Source: Tetrapyrgos nigripes (taxonomy: Eukaryota; Basidiomycota; Agaricomycetes; Agaricales; Campanellaceae). From it: DNA of 64,000 nt. The stretch lies in NCBI GenBank assembly GCA_013368315.1, contig JAACJM010000159.1, forward strand, positions 62,001 through 126,000, written 5' to 3'. Within the stretch, counting starts at the first letter, position 1. Every line of letters begins with the position of its first letter. The position numbers and the translations under genes were made by a program. The notes beneath the pieces are model-generated. The model ran no database searches. It saw only the letters and a list, made by a program, of their open reading frames with translations, and was not told where the DNA came from. This document shows, piece after piece, positions 48,817 through 59,456 of the stretch.

Positions 48817-48906
48817 GACGTATCCTAGAATTTTTTTCGACAAATACCTTTGCGTGATATCTACTAGGCCTTTGTAGTATTATCGTAGTATTATCTTTCA
48901 CCGCAA

Positions 48907-50498
48907 TGCATCAGTAAAAATACAAGTCGGCATTTTTGAACTTTTTTTGACTTTTTACGACTTTTTCCATACTTTTGCGACTACCCCGATGACTTTCAAA
49001 AGGCAAGTCCAATCGCTTATGGAAGTCAAATAAAAGTCAAACCGGCTTCTGAAAAGTCCGCAAAAAGTACACAAAAAAGTATGAAAAAGACACTGTGAAA
49101 GATGTCAATTAGGCAATGAAAACTTGGTTCGCGTACCTCAAAAAACCCAGTAAAAGTAGCCTGAAAGCAAATATATTTCATGGTACACATGTAGGTACAT
49201 ACACACAGAAAGGATTATACTAGTTGGATACATACAAATTCCACACCTTTCCTAAGAAGACTCTTGAAGACAATGTGATCAGACTAGTAGGCCTGTGTAC
49301 ATATAGAGGGGGAAAGAACATCTTCAATGGATACCGCCCGGGTGACGAAATATTCTGTGCGGTGTAGTTAGATCAAGCCAAGTCTCGAAGAAACTGTAAG
49401 AAACGCACCCAGAGTCTTGAAGCAATGACCATTTCACGACTCTACTCCTTCAAACTGTGAGCGCTACTTCGAAAACCTTGCCCGATATTCCCATAATCAT
49501 CCCAACTCTACAGAGCGTGGCCTAAAAATTAAGTTGTCAGTGTGAGTCAGTAGCCCAGAAGACAGAGCTAGACATACTTTAGACATTGAGTGACTTACAG
49601 AGGCAAACGGAAAGGCTAGCGGGACAGTAAGAAGAATTTTGAGAGACAAAGGAAGTGGTCGTGAAGGAAGAAGAGTCGACAAAACGAACAGCATGTGACC
49701 GCAACTGTAATGGTGGCTGGCGGAGTTTCAAACTCCCCAGGACCGTGACGGCCGCACAAAATTTTCGCCAGAGTTCGCTGTTACCGTCGTTACCTTCATA
49801 TCCCCCATGTCGTTGTCGTTGTCCTTCGAGCCTCTCCTCTATGACCAGCCTCATGTTCTTCTCAATGACATCAACGCTACTTGCTTAGCGCTGCGATACA
49901 GAATTTACACTAACACGTATTTGCCAATGTCTCATTTCCCCACTTACCTCCAAGACGACGTGTCGCGTCATCGTCGTTTCGCTCTCTTGCCCCTTTTTTA
50001 CGCTCTACTCTCACGCCCCCACCCCCCTATCCACTGTTCTGCTCAAATATGTGGGCGTCCCATTCATCCCCTTCTTATTGCTTGTTCCTCAAATCTCCCT
50101 TCATGTAGAAATTCATCCAGGATCCACACGTTTCTGACTTGCCTGCCTTTCTGCTAGTAGTAATTCCTTGCAATGTTCTACGCAGCACATTTATTGCATA
50201 TGCATGCATGTACATACTCTACCCTCAGCGGCGGCCTGCAGAAGTAAAAGGCCGATAAAAAAGTACTTCGGTAAGTAAAAGTCCAAAAGTACTGCAAAAA
50301 TAGTCCCGGAAAAGTCCTCGGGTGAGTCAAAGGCTGTAAAAAGCCGATAAAAAGTACTTCAGTAAGTAAAAGTCCCAAAAAAGTACTCCAAAAAAAGTCC
50401 CGAAAAAGTCCTCTCCTGAAAAAGGTACGAAAAGCGACGAAAAGCGACGAAAAGTCTTCGGAAGTCCGGAAAAGTTCACTTGTATTTTTGCTGATGCA
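48907..50498. mobile_element. Candidate 1.6-kb inverted-repeat element with GACTTTT-rich subterminal arrays
   Basis: The ends TGCATCAGTAAAAATACAAG (48907 on) and ACTTGTATTTTTGCTGATGC (50478 on) are inverted repeats of 21 bp with one mismatch. Inside each end lies an irregular array of AAAAAGTCC/GACTTTTT motifs (about 48930-49090 and 50240-50475), in opposite sense, with AAAAGCGACG repeated three times near 50430. I see no clear target duplication and no transposase; the interior 49.1-50.2 kb has only short ORFs. It may be a foldback-type element or two inverted satellite remnants. Confidence 0.6.
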
Positions 50499-50611
50499 CT
50501 GGGTAGTACCATTCCATCTTAAAACCAAATGACTGCAGGGTATGACTGCAAATGACAAGGGTCGAACCTTCGTCTTGAGCTCAGGAAACACAGAATCAGA
50601 TTTCCAAACCC

Positions 50612-50869
50612 ATGCCGGGAAAGCTCCTTACTAAAAGGGGAGCTCGTGTCATTGTATGCAAAATTGCAAGTCATTATATGTACATAACGCCGAAAGGCGA
50701 CTTGGAGGAGGTCCTAAAGGAATTAAGTTCAGGGACACCCATCGAAGTTTGGGCGACTGAAAGTCACCACTATAGTAGAGCCACCGTGTTAGTATCCCTC
50801 GCCGAATTGCTTTTCCAACACCGAATCGCAAGCGAACTCAAGTCAGACATGGATTATAGAAAGAGGTAG
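50612..50869 (+). CDS. Short hypothetical ORF, 85 codons
   Basis: Starts MPGKLLTKRGARVIVCKIAS and includes TPIEVWATESHHYSRATVL. It is not low-complexity and has a protein-like composition, but I recognise no family and see no flanking exons or promoter. It could be a remnant or chance. Confidence 0.2.
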   Translation: MPGKLLTKRGARVIVCKIASHYMYITPKGDLEEVLKELSSGTPIEVWATESHHYSRATVLVSLAELLFQHRIASELKSDMDYRKR

Positions 50870-51950
50870 CGCCGAAAAGTACAATTTGAGGGTGAGACGA
50901 CAGGGCATACTTAGTAAAGGGGCTAACGGTGGAGTAGGCCGAGGGCTGGCTATCGCTATGCCTGAGCCAAACACAGTGGATAGAAGTCAAGTGCTAGCTA
51001 CGGCGTACATGCAAGCTGTAGACTACGCGATCACGTGACTCATAGGGCCTAGACCGCCCCAAAACCCTTACTCCAACGGATGGGGAGGAGTGCGAGTTCC
51101 ATCACTCACTCCCTCACATAGTAGAGTCAGTGAAAACTGGGAAGAGCGCAAACCGAAGCGCTGATATGCTTGCTGACTCAAAGTGTGGGAGGAGGAGGAG
51201 GAGTGTTTCCGTGAAGTTCAAACTACTGTACTATCAAATACCATGAGCCTGGCTACCATAGCATATTTAAATCATAGATATTCACGGTGATGCCTTGTAT
51301 GTACAAAAATGTTATCAATGGATAGTGTAGGTTCCTGGCTATTAGAAATATGAGTCTGGGATTTTTACAGATGAAAGTGCCAGCCCAGTGAATATTCTTC
51401 TGCGACAAGTCGGTATTTTGGCCCAAACCGAGTAGCTGGCCATGCGTGAGAACCTTTATAAGCAACCATTCCGCGTCAACGACGTCGTCCATCCTCTGAC
51501 TCCTCACCTTATATTCATGTCGCTATTGTTCATCCAGTCTACCTGGCATCCAGAGCTTGGACTATCAAGGTATTCCGACCCATTCAGAGCTTCACAGATG
51601 CTTCAATGACGTATAACTATAGCTCTCTTCCACACAGACTCTTTTCTATCATACGTGTAACTCAAGCTCACCACTCTAGCGAGAACAGGCAGGAATTATA
51701 TTTAGAGGAAAGCTATGGATCTTTATTGCTATAGCCAGGTGACAGGTGACTATCTGAAGCAGGTAACACTGTAAACTCGGGGGTGAGCTATCTGGTTAGT
51801 ACGCAGGACTCAGGTATGTGCTCTTTTGCATGATAACCACTCCTCAACCCGCTTACATTCTTTCTCTGATATCAACAGAATATAAAGACTTATTTACATA
51901 TTGCTGTATCTTTGTACACTCCACTGCAATCAAGAAAAGTATCCACCGAA
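50870..51950. other. Gene-free region
   Basis: No supported gene. Probably includes the 3' non-coding part of the pogo-like element on the minus strand. A GGAGGAGGAGGAG run is at about 51189. Confidence 0.35.
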
Positions 51951-54773
51951 TCATATCAGATCACTCGGCTTCTCAACACCCTGCTTCTTCAAATACTCAT
52001 CCAAAGCCAAGCAATCGTCAACGCTGGTCAAGTCCTGCCATGTCACATCACCATCCTCCCATGCTACCTCAAACATCAGTTCGCTCCATGACCACTGGTG
52101 CCTAAGAATCCTGGCTATGATGCATTCTTCCTCTGGAATGGCCTCAGCCTCACTTTCACTCTCACTGTTGCCCTCATCTCCAAGCAATGGATCCTTCTCA
52201 GAATCAGTATCGATTCCACCTGTAGAATCAGTGTCAATGTGTACCACTGGCTGCTCGGGTGCACTGTTGTTGGTCCTGACTGGCATTGGTTTTGGCCTTG
52301 GCTTAGGAAGTGTTGGGATGTTATCGGATGCAGTGGTGATTCTTTTTTGCACTGGTCTAGGTCTTGGTTTTGGTTGTGGCACTGCAGGTATGGGTGTAGT
52401 GGATGATGAAGACAACAATGAATCAGAGTCTTCAGCAGATCCCCAGTCAAACCTTTCTCCATTGTCTGAAATACTAGCCGACTGGCCTCCTTTGCCCTGT
52501 CCCTGTCCCCGTCCTCGTCCCCTTCCATGCCCACCACTCCTCACACCCCTACCTCTGCCATGTCCACTACCACATCGACAACCAACACTAATTTGGGCTG
52601 CAGCCCCTTCTTTCTCTAGTCGCTTTGCTTCCTTGATCCTCTCTCTCTCTACCCTCTTTCGTTCTTTGTTTTCTGCAGCCACTCTTGCCCATTCAGCCTT
52701 CTTTTCTTGACGCTCGCATTTCTTCTTCTCCTTCACCTTCTGTCTATCAATCTCCTTTTGTGTGTCTGCTAGTCCCTTCTCGTAGGCTTTGAGCTGATTC
52801 TTGATTTCCTTGAAATGGGGCTGCGCTCTGTGAACACTTCCTTCATCCATTTACCCCATGCACTTCGTGCTAGAGCCTCCAGCATCTCCAACGATGTCAT
52901 CAAACGGGCACCTTCAAAATACACAGCCTTCTTCTTGGTAGTCCAGTCAAATGCCCGTTTTCAAAGATCAGCATTCTCAACTTCCATCAACTTCATGTGT
53001 GCATACATCTCTGACATACCCTCAACACACTTCTCCACGAGAGAATGAAGGTGATCATTCTCCGCCAGCAACGTTTCTTGGCTCGCATGGCTTCGCGACT
53101 TCTGCGGCAACTTCAGGCGAAGTCCAGTAACTGCAGGCGGGATATTTTCTGAAGAGTCTGAAGAAGATGACACATTCTCGCTGAGCACAGGTGTCAGAAA
53201 TGTAGGAAAGCGAGGGCCTATAGGTAGAGCTGATTTTGTAGTGGTAAGTTTGGATGGTTCATACATTTCAGGGGAAATGATGTGGTGATTCAAGGGGTGG
53301 ATACCACACTTCACAAAGGAAGCGATAACTGTATCCACCTGGAAGGCACTTGCGCAGGCTGTTGCAAAGTAGAATAGTAGGTTGTATTTGTCGATATCAA
53401 TAGATCGTTGAGCTGGAAGTATACCATAACTGTCTGAATATGTTTTCAAGAATAAGAATAGAGCAAAACGTACCTAAACTGGTGATTAAAGCCTTCCATT
53501 TTACAGCGAGTGGGCCAAAAACTCCAACATCACATGGCTGTAGGGCATGGGTGGTATGGGGTGGCAAGCAAAGTATGATAATCCAATGCTCTTCTGCAAA
53601 ATTGCAGAAGCGATATGTACAATGGGAGTGTTGGATTTGGATTTTTGCCATAGCAAGCTGAATACAGCCCCTCAACGTATAGGGGGGGTCAATAGGAGTT
53701 TATTTGCGGTATTTTAGCCATTTACGGAGTATAAATACAGTAGTTGCATAGGCTGTATCTTTACTCGTTTGCCTCTGGTACCAATATGAGGTCAAATGTT
53801 CTTTCCCCCTGCTTTTCGTGCCCCAACGTATTTCAACAGGGAGTTGTGCCCGTCAAGGATGAGGAGATGCCACTTTGTTTGACGTTTAAGTTCAGGATTG
53901 GGTCTGGTGTTGGGTTCAAAATCCTTCTCCAGCCACATCGACCCAAGCTCTTGATCAGTCCAACCATTCGGCGAGATTGAGATACTAAAAGACAAATTTT
54001 ATAGAAGTCAAAAAACAGATCATCAGCAAACAACGAAGTACTCACCTTGCATTATCAGGATTATTTTCCGCCTATCTGAGATCTCGTTTCATACCTGGGA
54101 AGATGAACGAGGAATGTAATGCCTTGCCTTTGGCATTCATGGCCTCAACGATGGTAATCAAATCACGGTTCCCACTCCGAACAGAATAGACCGACTTCTG
54201 TTCACGATCAACCAGTGCAGCTATCCATCTTCCAATGCCTAACTGAATACCCCTTTCATCCATATTCCACATATGCTCCAGGTCAATATTGAACTCTTTG
54301 ATAGTGGATTCGAGTAGGTCAAAGTGATCGTTAGCTGTTTTTTGATTGAGTGCCTTGGCTTGGCATGACTCTAATGACTGAGTAAGTTTGATCTTGAGGT
54401 CAGGGTGGCGGTTGAGGAAGCGTTGTGGCCATGATGCTCCTAGTTCTCGACCACATACATGTGTGGCATAGCTACCCAATAAAGCAAGTGACATAGGGAC
54501 TCCTCGCCGTGCTCTAACCTTGGCCCATTCCACCATAATCTCTTCCTGAGCACTGGAGAGGTTTTGTTCATGTTCGTGAGCTTCTTTACGCAGCCGGATT
54601 CCTTTGAGACGAGTGCCAAGAGTAGCTCACGGGACTTCATAAAATTTCACAACGGCGCGCTGAGATTGTCTAGGGTCTTCTTCCATGGCCCGAACAGCCT
54701 AATCCATTGGTTCCTCCTGGGTAAGAGTAGGATCGCCAAGAGGATCAGGGTCAAGAGTTGATTTAGGTGGCAT
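51951..54773 (-). mobile_element. Pogo-like DDE transposase relic with chromodomain-like C-terminus
   Basis: It starts MPPKSTLDPDPLGDP (ATG 54773). An N-terminal helix-turn-helix part and a CENP-B/Tc5-type part (VPMSLALLGSYATHVCGREL, WPQRFLNRHPDL) lead to the DDE domain: first Asp in WNMDERGIQLG, second in LILDGHNS, third in LQPCDVGVFGPL; all three are present. Introns: 53985-54045 and a second at about 53438-53489 that rejoins ITSL to DSYGILPAQ. The C-terminal half (51951-52850 and upstream) is charged, Arg/Gly-rich, and ends in a chromo-like segment (ARILRHQWSWSELMFEVAWE, DGDVTW). Stops at about 54699 (TAG), 54643 (TGA), 54077 (TAG) and 52969 (TGA) inactivate it; at least two are CGA to TGA. 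A solo LTR interrupts it at 53629-53838. Confidence 0.85.
53629..53838 (+). mobile_element. Solo LTR, 210 bp, inside the pogo-like transposase
   Basis: It begins TGTTGGATTTGG and ends TTTCAACA, so it has the TG..CA ends with TGTTG/CAACA inversion. The 5-bp target duplication GGGAG is perfect (53624-53628 and 53839-53843). It contains a TATAAATAC box. It lies exactly between the codons for DGHNS and CTYRFC of the transposase; removal of the LTR and one target copy brings the two halves back into frame. The parent retrotransposon is not in the window. Confidence 0.88.
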
Positions 54774-55387
54774 AGGGAGAAAAAATGAGATGGAAGGCTG
54801 GACTGAAAAAAAAAATCAATGGAGGGGCCACTGTGTGCTTCAGACGATCACAGGATAGCATATAAATGCAGTCTATTACGATATTATGAGGTTACAGCTG
54901 GTGCATTTGTGCTAAGGGTCAACAGAGAGAAGGTGATGTTTGGGGAGAAATGGCCTGATGTCAACGTCGCCTGAGGAAATATCTGCGAGACAATCACCAT
55001 GAGTTTTGCTCAGTATGGAAGGTTGAAGGGAAGGTTACTCATTTCCAACACCGGTGGGTCTGTCGAATCGCGAAGAATGGAACCTGCTAGAGTATCAAAA
55101 AAAAACCTTAAAAATAGAAAACACACACTGACATACCTTAGAAGATGTAGTGAGTGAGACAGTGAAATTTCAATGTAGCTCGAAGTGATCTGGAGTCACT
55201 ATGCGAGGGACAAGCTGGAGTGTTGAGCACCCGGGCAGACAAGCAATCTTGAAGGTAGAATGGATGTACAGGGTAGGAAAATGTGTGAGTCAGTAGATAA
55301 GGTGATTGTGAAAGAAGCAGAGACACGAGGGACTGAAAGAAGCCAAAAATCGACGTAAAAGACGCAGAGGACGTTGAGATATGACTC
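54774..55387. other. Gene-free spacer right of the pogo-like element
   Basis: No gene. It should contain the right end of the pogo-like element, but I could not match terminal inverted repeats to the left side. Confidence 0.35.
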
Positions 55388-55395
55388 AATGACCA

Positions 55396-56513
55396 TAGGG
55401 CTCCTAGCAGATCGGATGAGGATCGGATGAGGATGCATCAGTTCAGATGGGCACTTTCTCAAAGCCAATCCGCATCGGTGGATGGCCATCTGTCGGATTG
55501 ACCGATCATCGTCGGATGGAAGTAAGATTAGTACAAAAAGAAAAACATTAGTACAGATGAGTGTACTTATAGACATATACTAGAGTAAAATACATTACGA
55601 GGCCGAATGAAATGAGGATGAGTTGCTTACAGTGCGTTTCTGCATGTGGCTATGTCAATTACGTCCCAATTTCTCCCGACTTTCTCTTTCCGCATTTTTC
55701 CGAGTCCGCCCCTTTTTCATCTGGCAATTTTCCTTTTCATTTCTGACATCTTGCAGGGTCTAATTCGTCCCTGTCAATCTCTTTTCCCTCTCTCTCATAT
55801 CACCATGAAGCTCTCTCGCACACAATTTTTTTTTTGCTCCACCGTTCCGACTTTGGCCTTGTGTGAACTACGCCATGATTACTTCGAAGGCAACTGTCTT
55901 TCTAATCAAACCAAGCGTTCACAATCGCAACCAGACGGACTACGGAGATTTCGCTCACTCAGGCTTCCTCTTCCATTCCGCCTCTAGTCTCGATTTCACG
56001 GTGTTTTTCTACAACCAGTCCATTGACTTAGTTGGGGGTGACTGATACAAAGAAGTTTAATAAAATAATATGTACATTGAAACTTGAATTGCTATTGCTA
56101 CGGCCTCGTACTCACCACGCGTTAGCGTTGGCCCACAGCCACTTCATGTATGATTCTATTAAACAGTAACAGTCGTTGGTCCTTCAGGATTTTTGCGTTT
56201 CGGTGCGCGTTTTGTCCCTTCAGGAAGCATGACCGATGGGTCTGGGCGGTCATGCTCCCGACGTTGTGGGCCTTCGCGTTCCATTTTGGGCAGGATGTTT
56301 CTATGAGATGTTTCTCTGGGACCTTCCTTTATTTTTTTGATAGCACACGTCATGTATTAGGTACTACTGTATAGCTCTACGGCAAACCCCGAGCACCAGC
56401 CACCATCCGACGACCATCGTCGGATGAGGCAAGCACCTAAGCCCATCCGCCATCCGCATCCGAGGCCCCATCGCTGGATGACCGGCGGATCATCCGATCC
56501 GCTAGGAGCCCTA
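55396..56513. mobile_element. Non-autonomous hAT-type element, 1118 bp, with 8-bp target duplication
   Basis: Terminal inverted repeats TAGGGCTCCTAGC(A/G)GATCGG agree for over 20 bp with one mismatch. A perfect 8-bp duplication AATGACCA flanks it (55388-55395 and 56514-56521). Subterminal regions have many GGATG/CATCC motifs (for example CCGCCATCCGCATCCG near 56444), as hAT transposases often bind. The interior has no transposase, only short ORFs. It contains the motif shared with 4.5 kb (about 56092-56142). Confidence 0.92.
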
Positions 56514-56521
56514 AATGACCA

Positions 56522-57112
56522 AGTCATGGGTGGTTGCTTACCTAAGGATTTTGTGTCATTCCCATCATTTCATGTAAGATTTTGCCGATATCTCGACGTC
56601 CGCTACACCCCCATGCAAGAGCTTTGGTTTGTGGACCGTCATCATTTGGTAGTATTTTTTCATGTTAAACAAGTTGTACAGAGTTTGCTCGTTTTAGAGA
56701 TATTTACGAAATGGCCAGCTTCCCAGTGTGGCCAGCTTCCTAGTAAAATATAGTACCATTTCGACCGAAAGTTCAGACCATGTTACGCGTTACGCATTGA
56801 TTTTCATAATAGGAAGGCTGCCGGTGAAGCCGGCCGCTCCCACGGCAATTTCTCACCCATTTCTGCCTCTGTTATGCGTTACGAAAATTTATTTGGCCTA
56901 GCTCAGAGACAGTATAATGACCCACATTTCCCTCGTGGGCTATCGGCAACTTCCTGTAAGGAACCAAACCTAAAGGTTCGGCAATTATCGACTATTTAAG
57001 GATATTACACTACGCTGCAATATATATCGAGACTATTTAAGGACATTACCTACACTGCAATATATAACGACCAAGAAGCATTTACGTGAAGAACAGAATC
57101 CACAACCTTCTT
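56522..57112. other. 3' flank of the catalase gene
   Basis: No gene. Two short direct copies of CACTACGCTGCAATATATA / CTACACTGCAATATATAACG with ATTTAAGGA-TATTAC (about 56993-57070) form a small local duplication just beyond the catalase stop codon. Confidence 0.45.
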
Positions 57113-59456
57113 TCAGTTGGAATCCAACGGGTATCTATCCAGAAATTTGAACTGCATCAAATCCTCCTTAAACCCATCCAAAAAGCCAGCATCAGTTGTC
57201 GAATTGACCATCCTCACCCCCGGCGAACTACCCTGAATATCCGCCCGTAACAAACCCGTCTGTCCCTCAGCAACAGCAGCGATAGGCTTCGCATAGAAAT
57301 ACGTATCCCTGACGATGCTCAATGGTCGTTGTGGCGGATAAAGTGCGGTGTTGGATGTGGGACCTGATTCGAAGAGAGCTTGAGTACCATCGGTGATGAT
57401 GATTCCATCGAAAAGAACGGCATCCGAGGCGATGTAGGTCAGGTCTACGCCATCCTGGAGTGTCTCACCGATGACGATGCCGCTGGCACCGCTAGAAGCT
57501 AGGGATTGGGCGAGAGCACGAGCTTCTGCGATAGAAGAAGAAGAGTTGGTGGTGGCTAGGATTCCCACGCTAAGACCTGCGATGGTAGACAACGTCCCGT
57601 TGAAAATAGAGAGACCTGTCGTAGTGTTGTCGTGGTAGTAAGTGGGGTTGGGAGACGGGGAGTCTATGCCGATTGCGGTAGCGACTCGAACAGCCATATC
57701 ATTGTCTACCATGTTGATCTGGGCAATGAAGTTGGAACGGACGTGCATGGATTGGACATGGGCAAGCTCGAAACGAAGTGCATTTATGATCATTTGTTGT
57801 TCAGCCGGGAGGATGGAGTTGTAGAAGAGACGAGGCTGGGTCCAATGGTCGAGGAAGGTTGGGGATATCTCACGGACATAACTCGCATCCACGATACGAC
57901 GAGCAGGAGCTGTGAAGAAGCCGTTGCCTTGAGTCTGGTTGGCGGGTTTGGGCGAGCCGTTGTTCAGCGTATTGAACGTGTAGGGTGCGGTGTTGGTATG
58001 AAGAAATTGTTGGCCTGCTCCATCGCGATTGTTGTTATGAACTGGATTGCGTGGTCGATTGATGGGAATCTGCTCAAAGTTAGGGGAACCCATATTGCGA
58101 TTGAGCTGGGTGTCAACATATGAGAATAGACGACCCTGCAGAAGAGGATCATCAGAAAAATCAATTCCTCGTACGATGTGGCCGGGGCAGAACTTGAAAG
58201 CAAAGATCACGTTAGCCTGAGAAACGTCCAGAGATACTCTATCACTCACCATGACCTGCTCAGTCTCGGCAAAGTAGTTGATTGGATTACGATTCAGCAC
58301 GAATTTTCCGATCGGCGTCAAGGGTACTATCGTCTCCGGCACAATCTTCGTTGGGTCCAGCAGATCAAATCCATACCTCGTCACATCTTCTTCATCCATG
58401 ATCTGTACCGAGACTTCCCAGCTAGGATATGAACCTGCAGCGATAGCATTGAACAAATCCTTCCTGTGATAGTCAGGATCCTGCCCAGCAAGCGCCAAAG
58501 CCTCTGGCCATATCAAGCTCGCTTTGCCTTGCTGGGTTTTGAAATGGAACTTGATCAGCTTGGAAGCTCCGTCGGCGTTGACGAATCGGTAGGTGTGGAC
58601 ACCAAATCCATCGATATGTCGATAAGAGCGAGGTATACCGTATCCTGATAGCGCCCAGAAGAGAGTGTGAAGGGTAGAAGGATTTTGGGAGAAGAAGTCG
58701 TAGGCGCTATCATGGGCGGTTTGGGCCTGAGGAATCTCATTGTCCGGACGAGGCTTAACAGCGTGAATGAGATCAGGGAATTGTATGGCATCCTGAATGA
58801 AGAAGACCGGAATATTGTTTCCTACGATATCTAGAACAGCTGTCAAAAAATAGATCTCAGATCTCGATTTGCATGTCACTCGCCGTAATTCCCTTCATCA
58901 GTATAGAATCTCAGAGAAAACCCATGCACGTCTCGAGCAGTATCAGCGCTTCCTCGGGATCCAGCAACTGTCGAGAATCGAAGAAATATAGGAGTCTGCT
59001 TGCCAGCCTGATTTAGAAATGAGGCGGCGGTGATGTTGGACCAATCAGCGTAAGACTCAAAGTAACCATGAGCAGCAGCTCCTCGTGCATGAACTAGGTG
59101 GCATACGTCAGAACAAAGAAGCAAATCAGAACTCCATTCTTACCAGCCCGTTCCGGAATTCGTTCGTGATCAAAGCGAGTAATCTTGGTTCGCAAAACGA
59201 AATCCTCCAGCAGCGTTGGTCCCCGTTCTCCTGCTTTGAGAGAGTGCGTGTCGTCGACCGGTGTACCGGAATCGGTGGTGGTGTAGGAATCTGTGTCATT
59301 GACCACGAATTGGTCAAGGAATCCGTCGTCCCCAGGTAGACCAGTTGAGCGCCTTTGTACAAGTCGATCACCTTGGCTATCGGCGATGGGACAGGTGGCA
59401 GATGCGAAAAGTACGTGCCATAGAGAAACCTGAAGGAAAAATAACCTTGACCGCAT
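57113..59456 (-). CDS. Large-subunit catalase, secreted
   Basis: Breaks H2O2 into water and oxygen using haem. Exons: 59144-59456, 58884-59093, 58250-58830, 57113-58192; 2184 nt, 727 residues, typical of large-subunit catalases. Signal peptide [20 protein letters not shown], so an extracellular or cell-wall enzyme. Active-site His106 in [14 protein letters not shown], the Asn in [13 protein letters not shown] (about 179), proximal haem Tyr393 in [12 protein letters not shown]. The C-terminal part (from about residue 560: [43 protein letters not shown]) is the glutamine-amidotransferase/DJ-1-like domain of this clade. The second intron (58831-58883) uses a GC donor (TACG|gcgagt); only this choice gives the conserved NYDIVGNN and an unbroken frame. 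A TTTAAA element lies about 50 bp upstream. Confidence 0.93.

Noticed and set aside
50545..50600. tRNA-like T arm on the minus strand (AAGGTTCGACCCTT)
   Set aside because: The upstream sequence does not form D and anticodon arms, and no acceptor stem could be paired.
36542..59456. GMC oxidoreductase, catalase and hydrophobin as a functional gene cluster
   Set aside because: The genes are separated by many kilobases with unrelated genes and transposons between them, on different strands and with no shared promoter motif that I can see. Proximity is probably chance.
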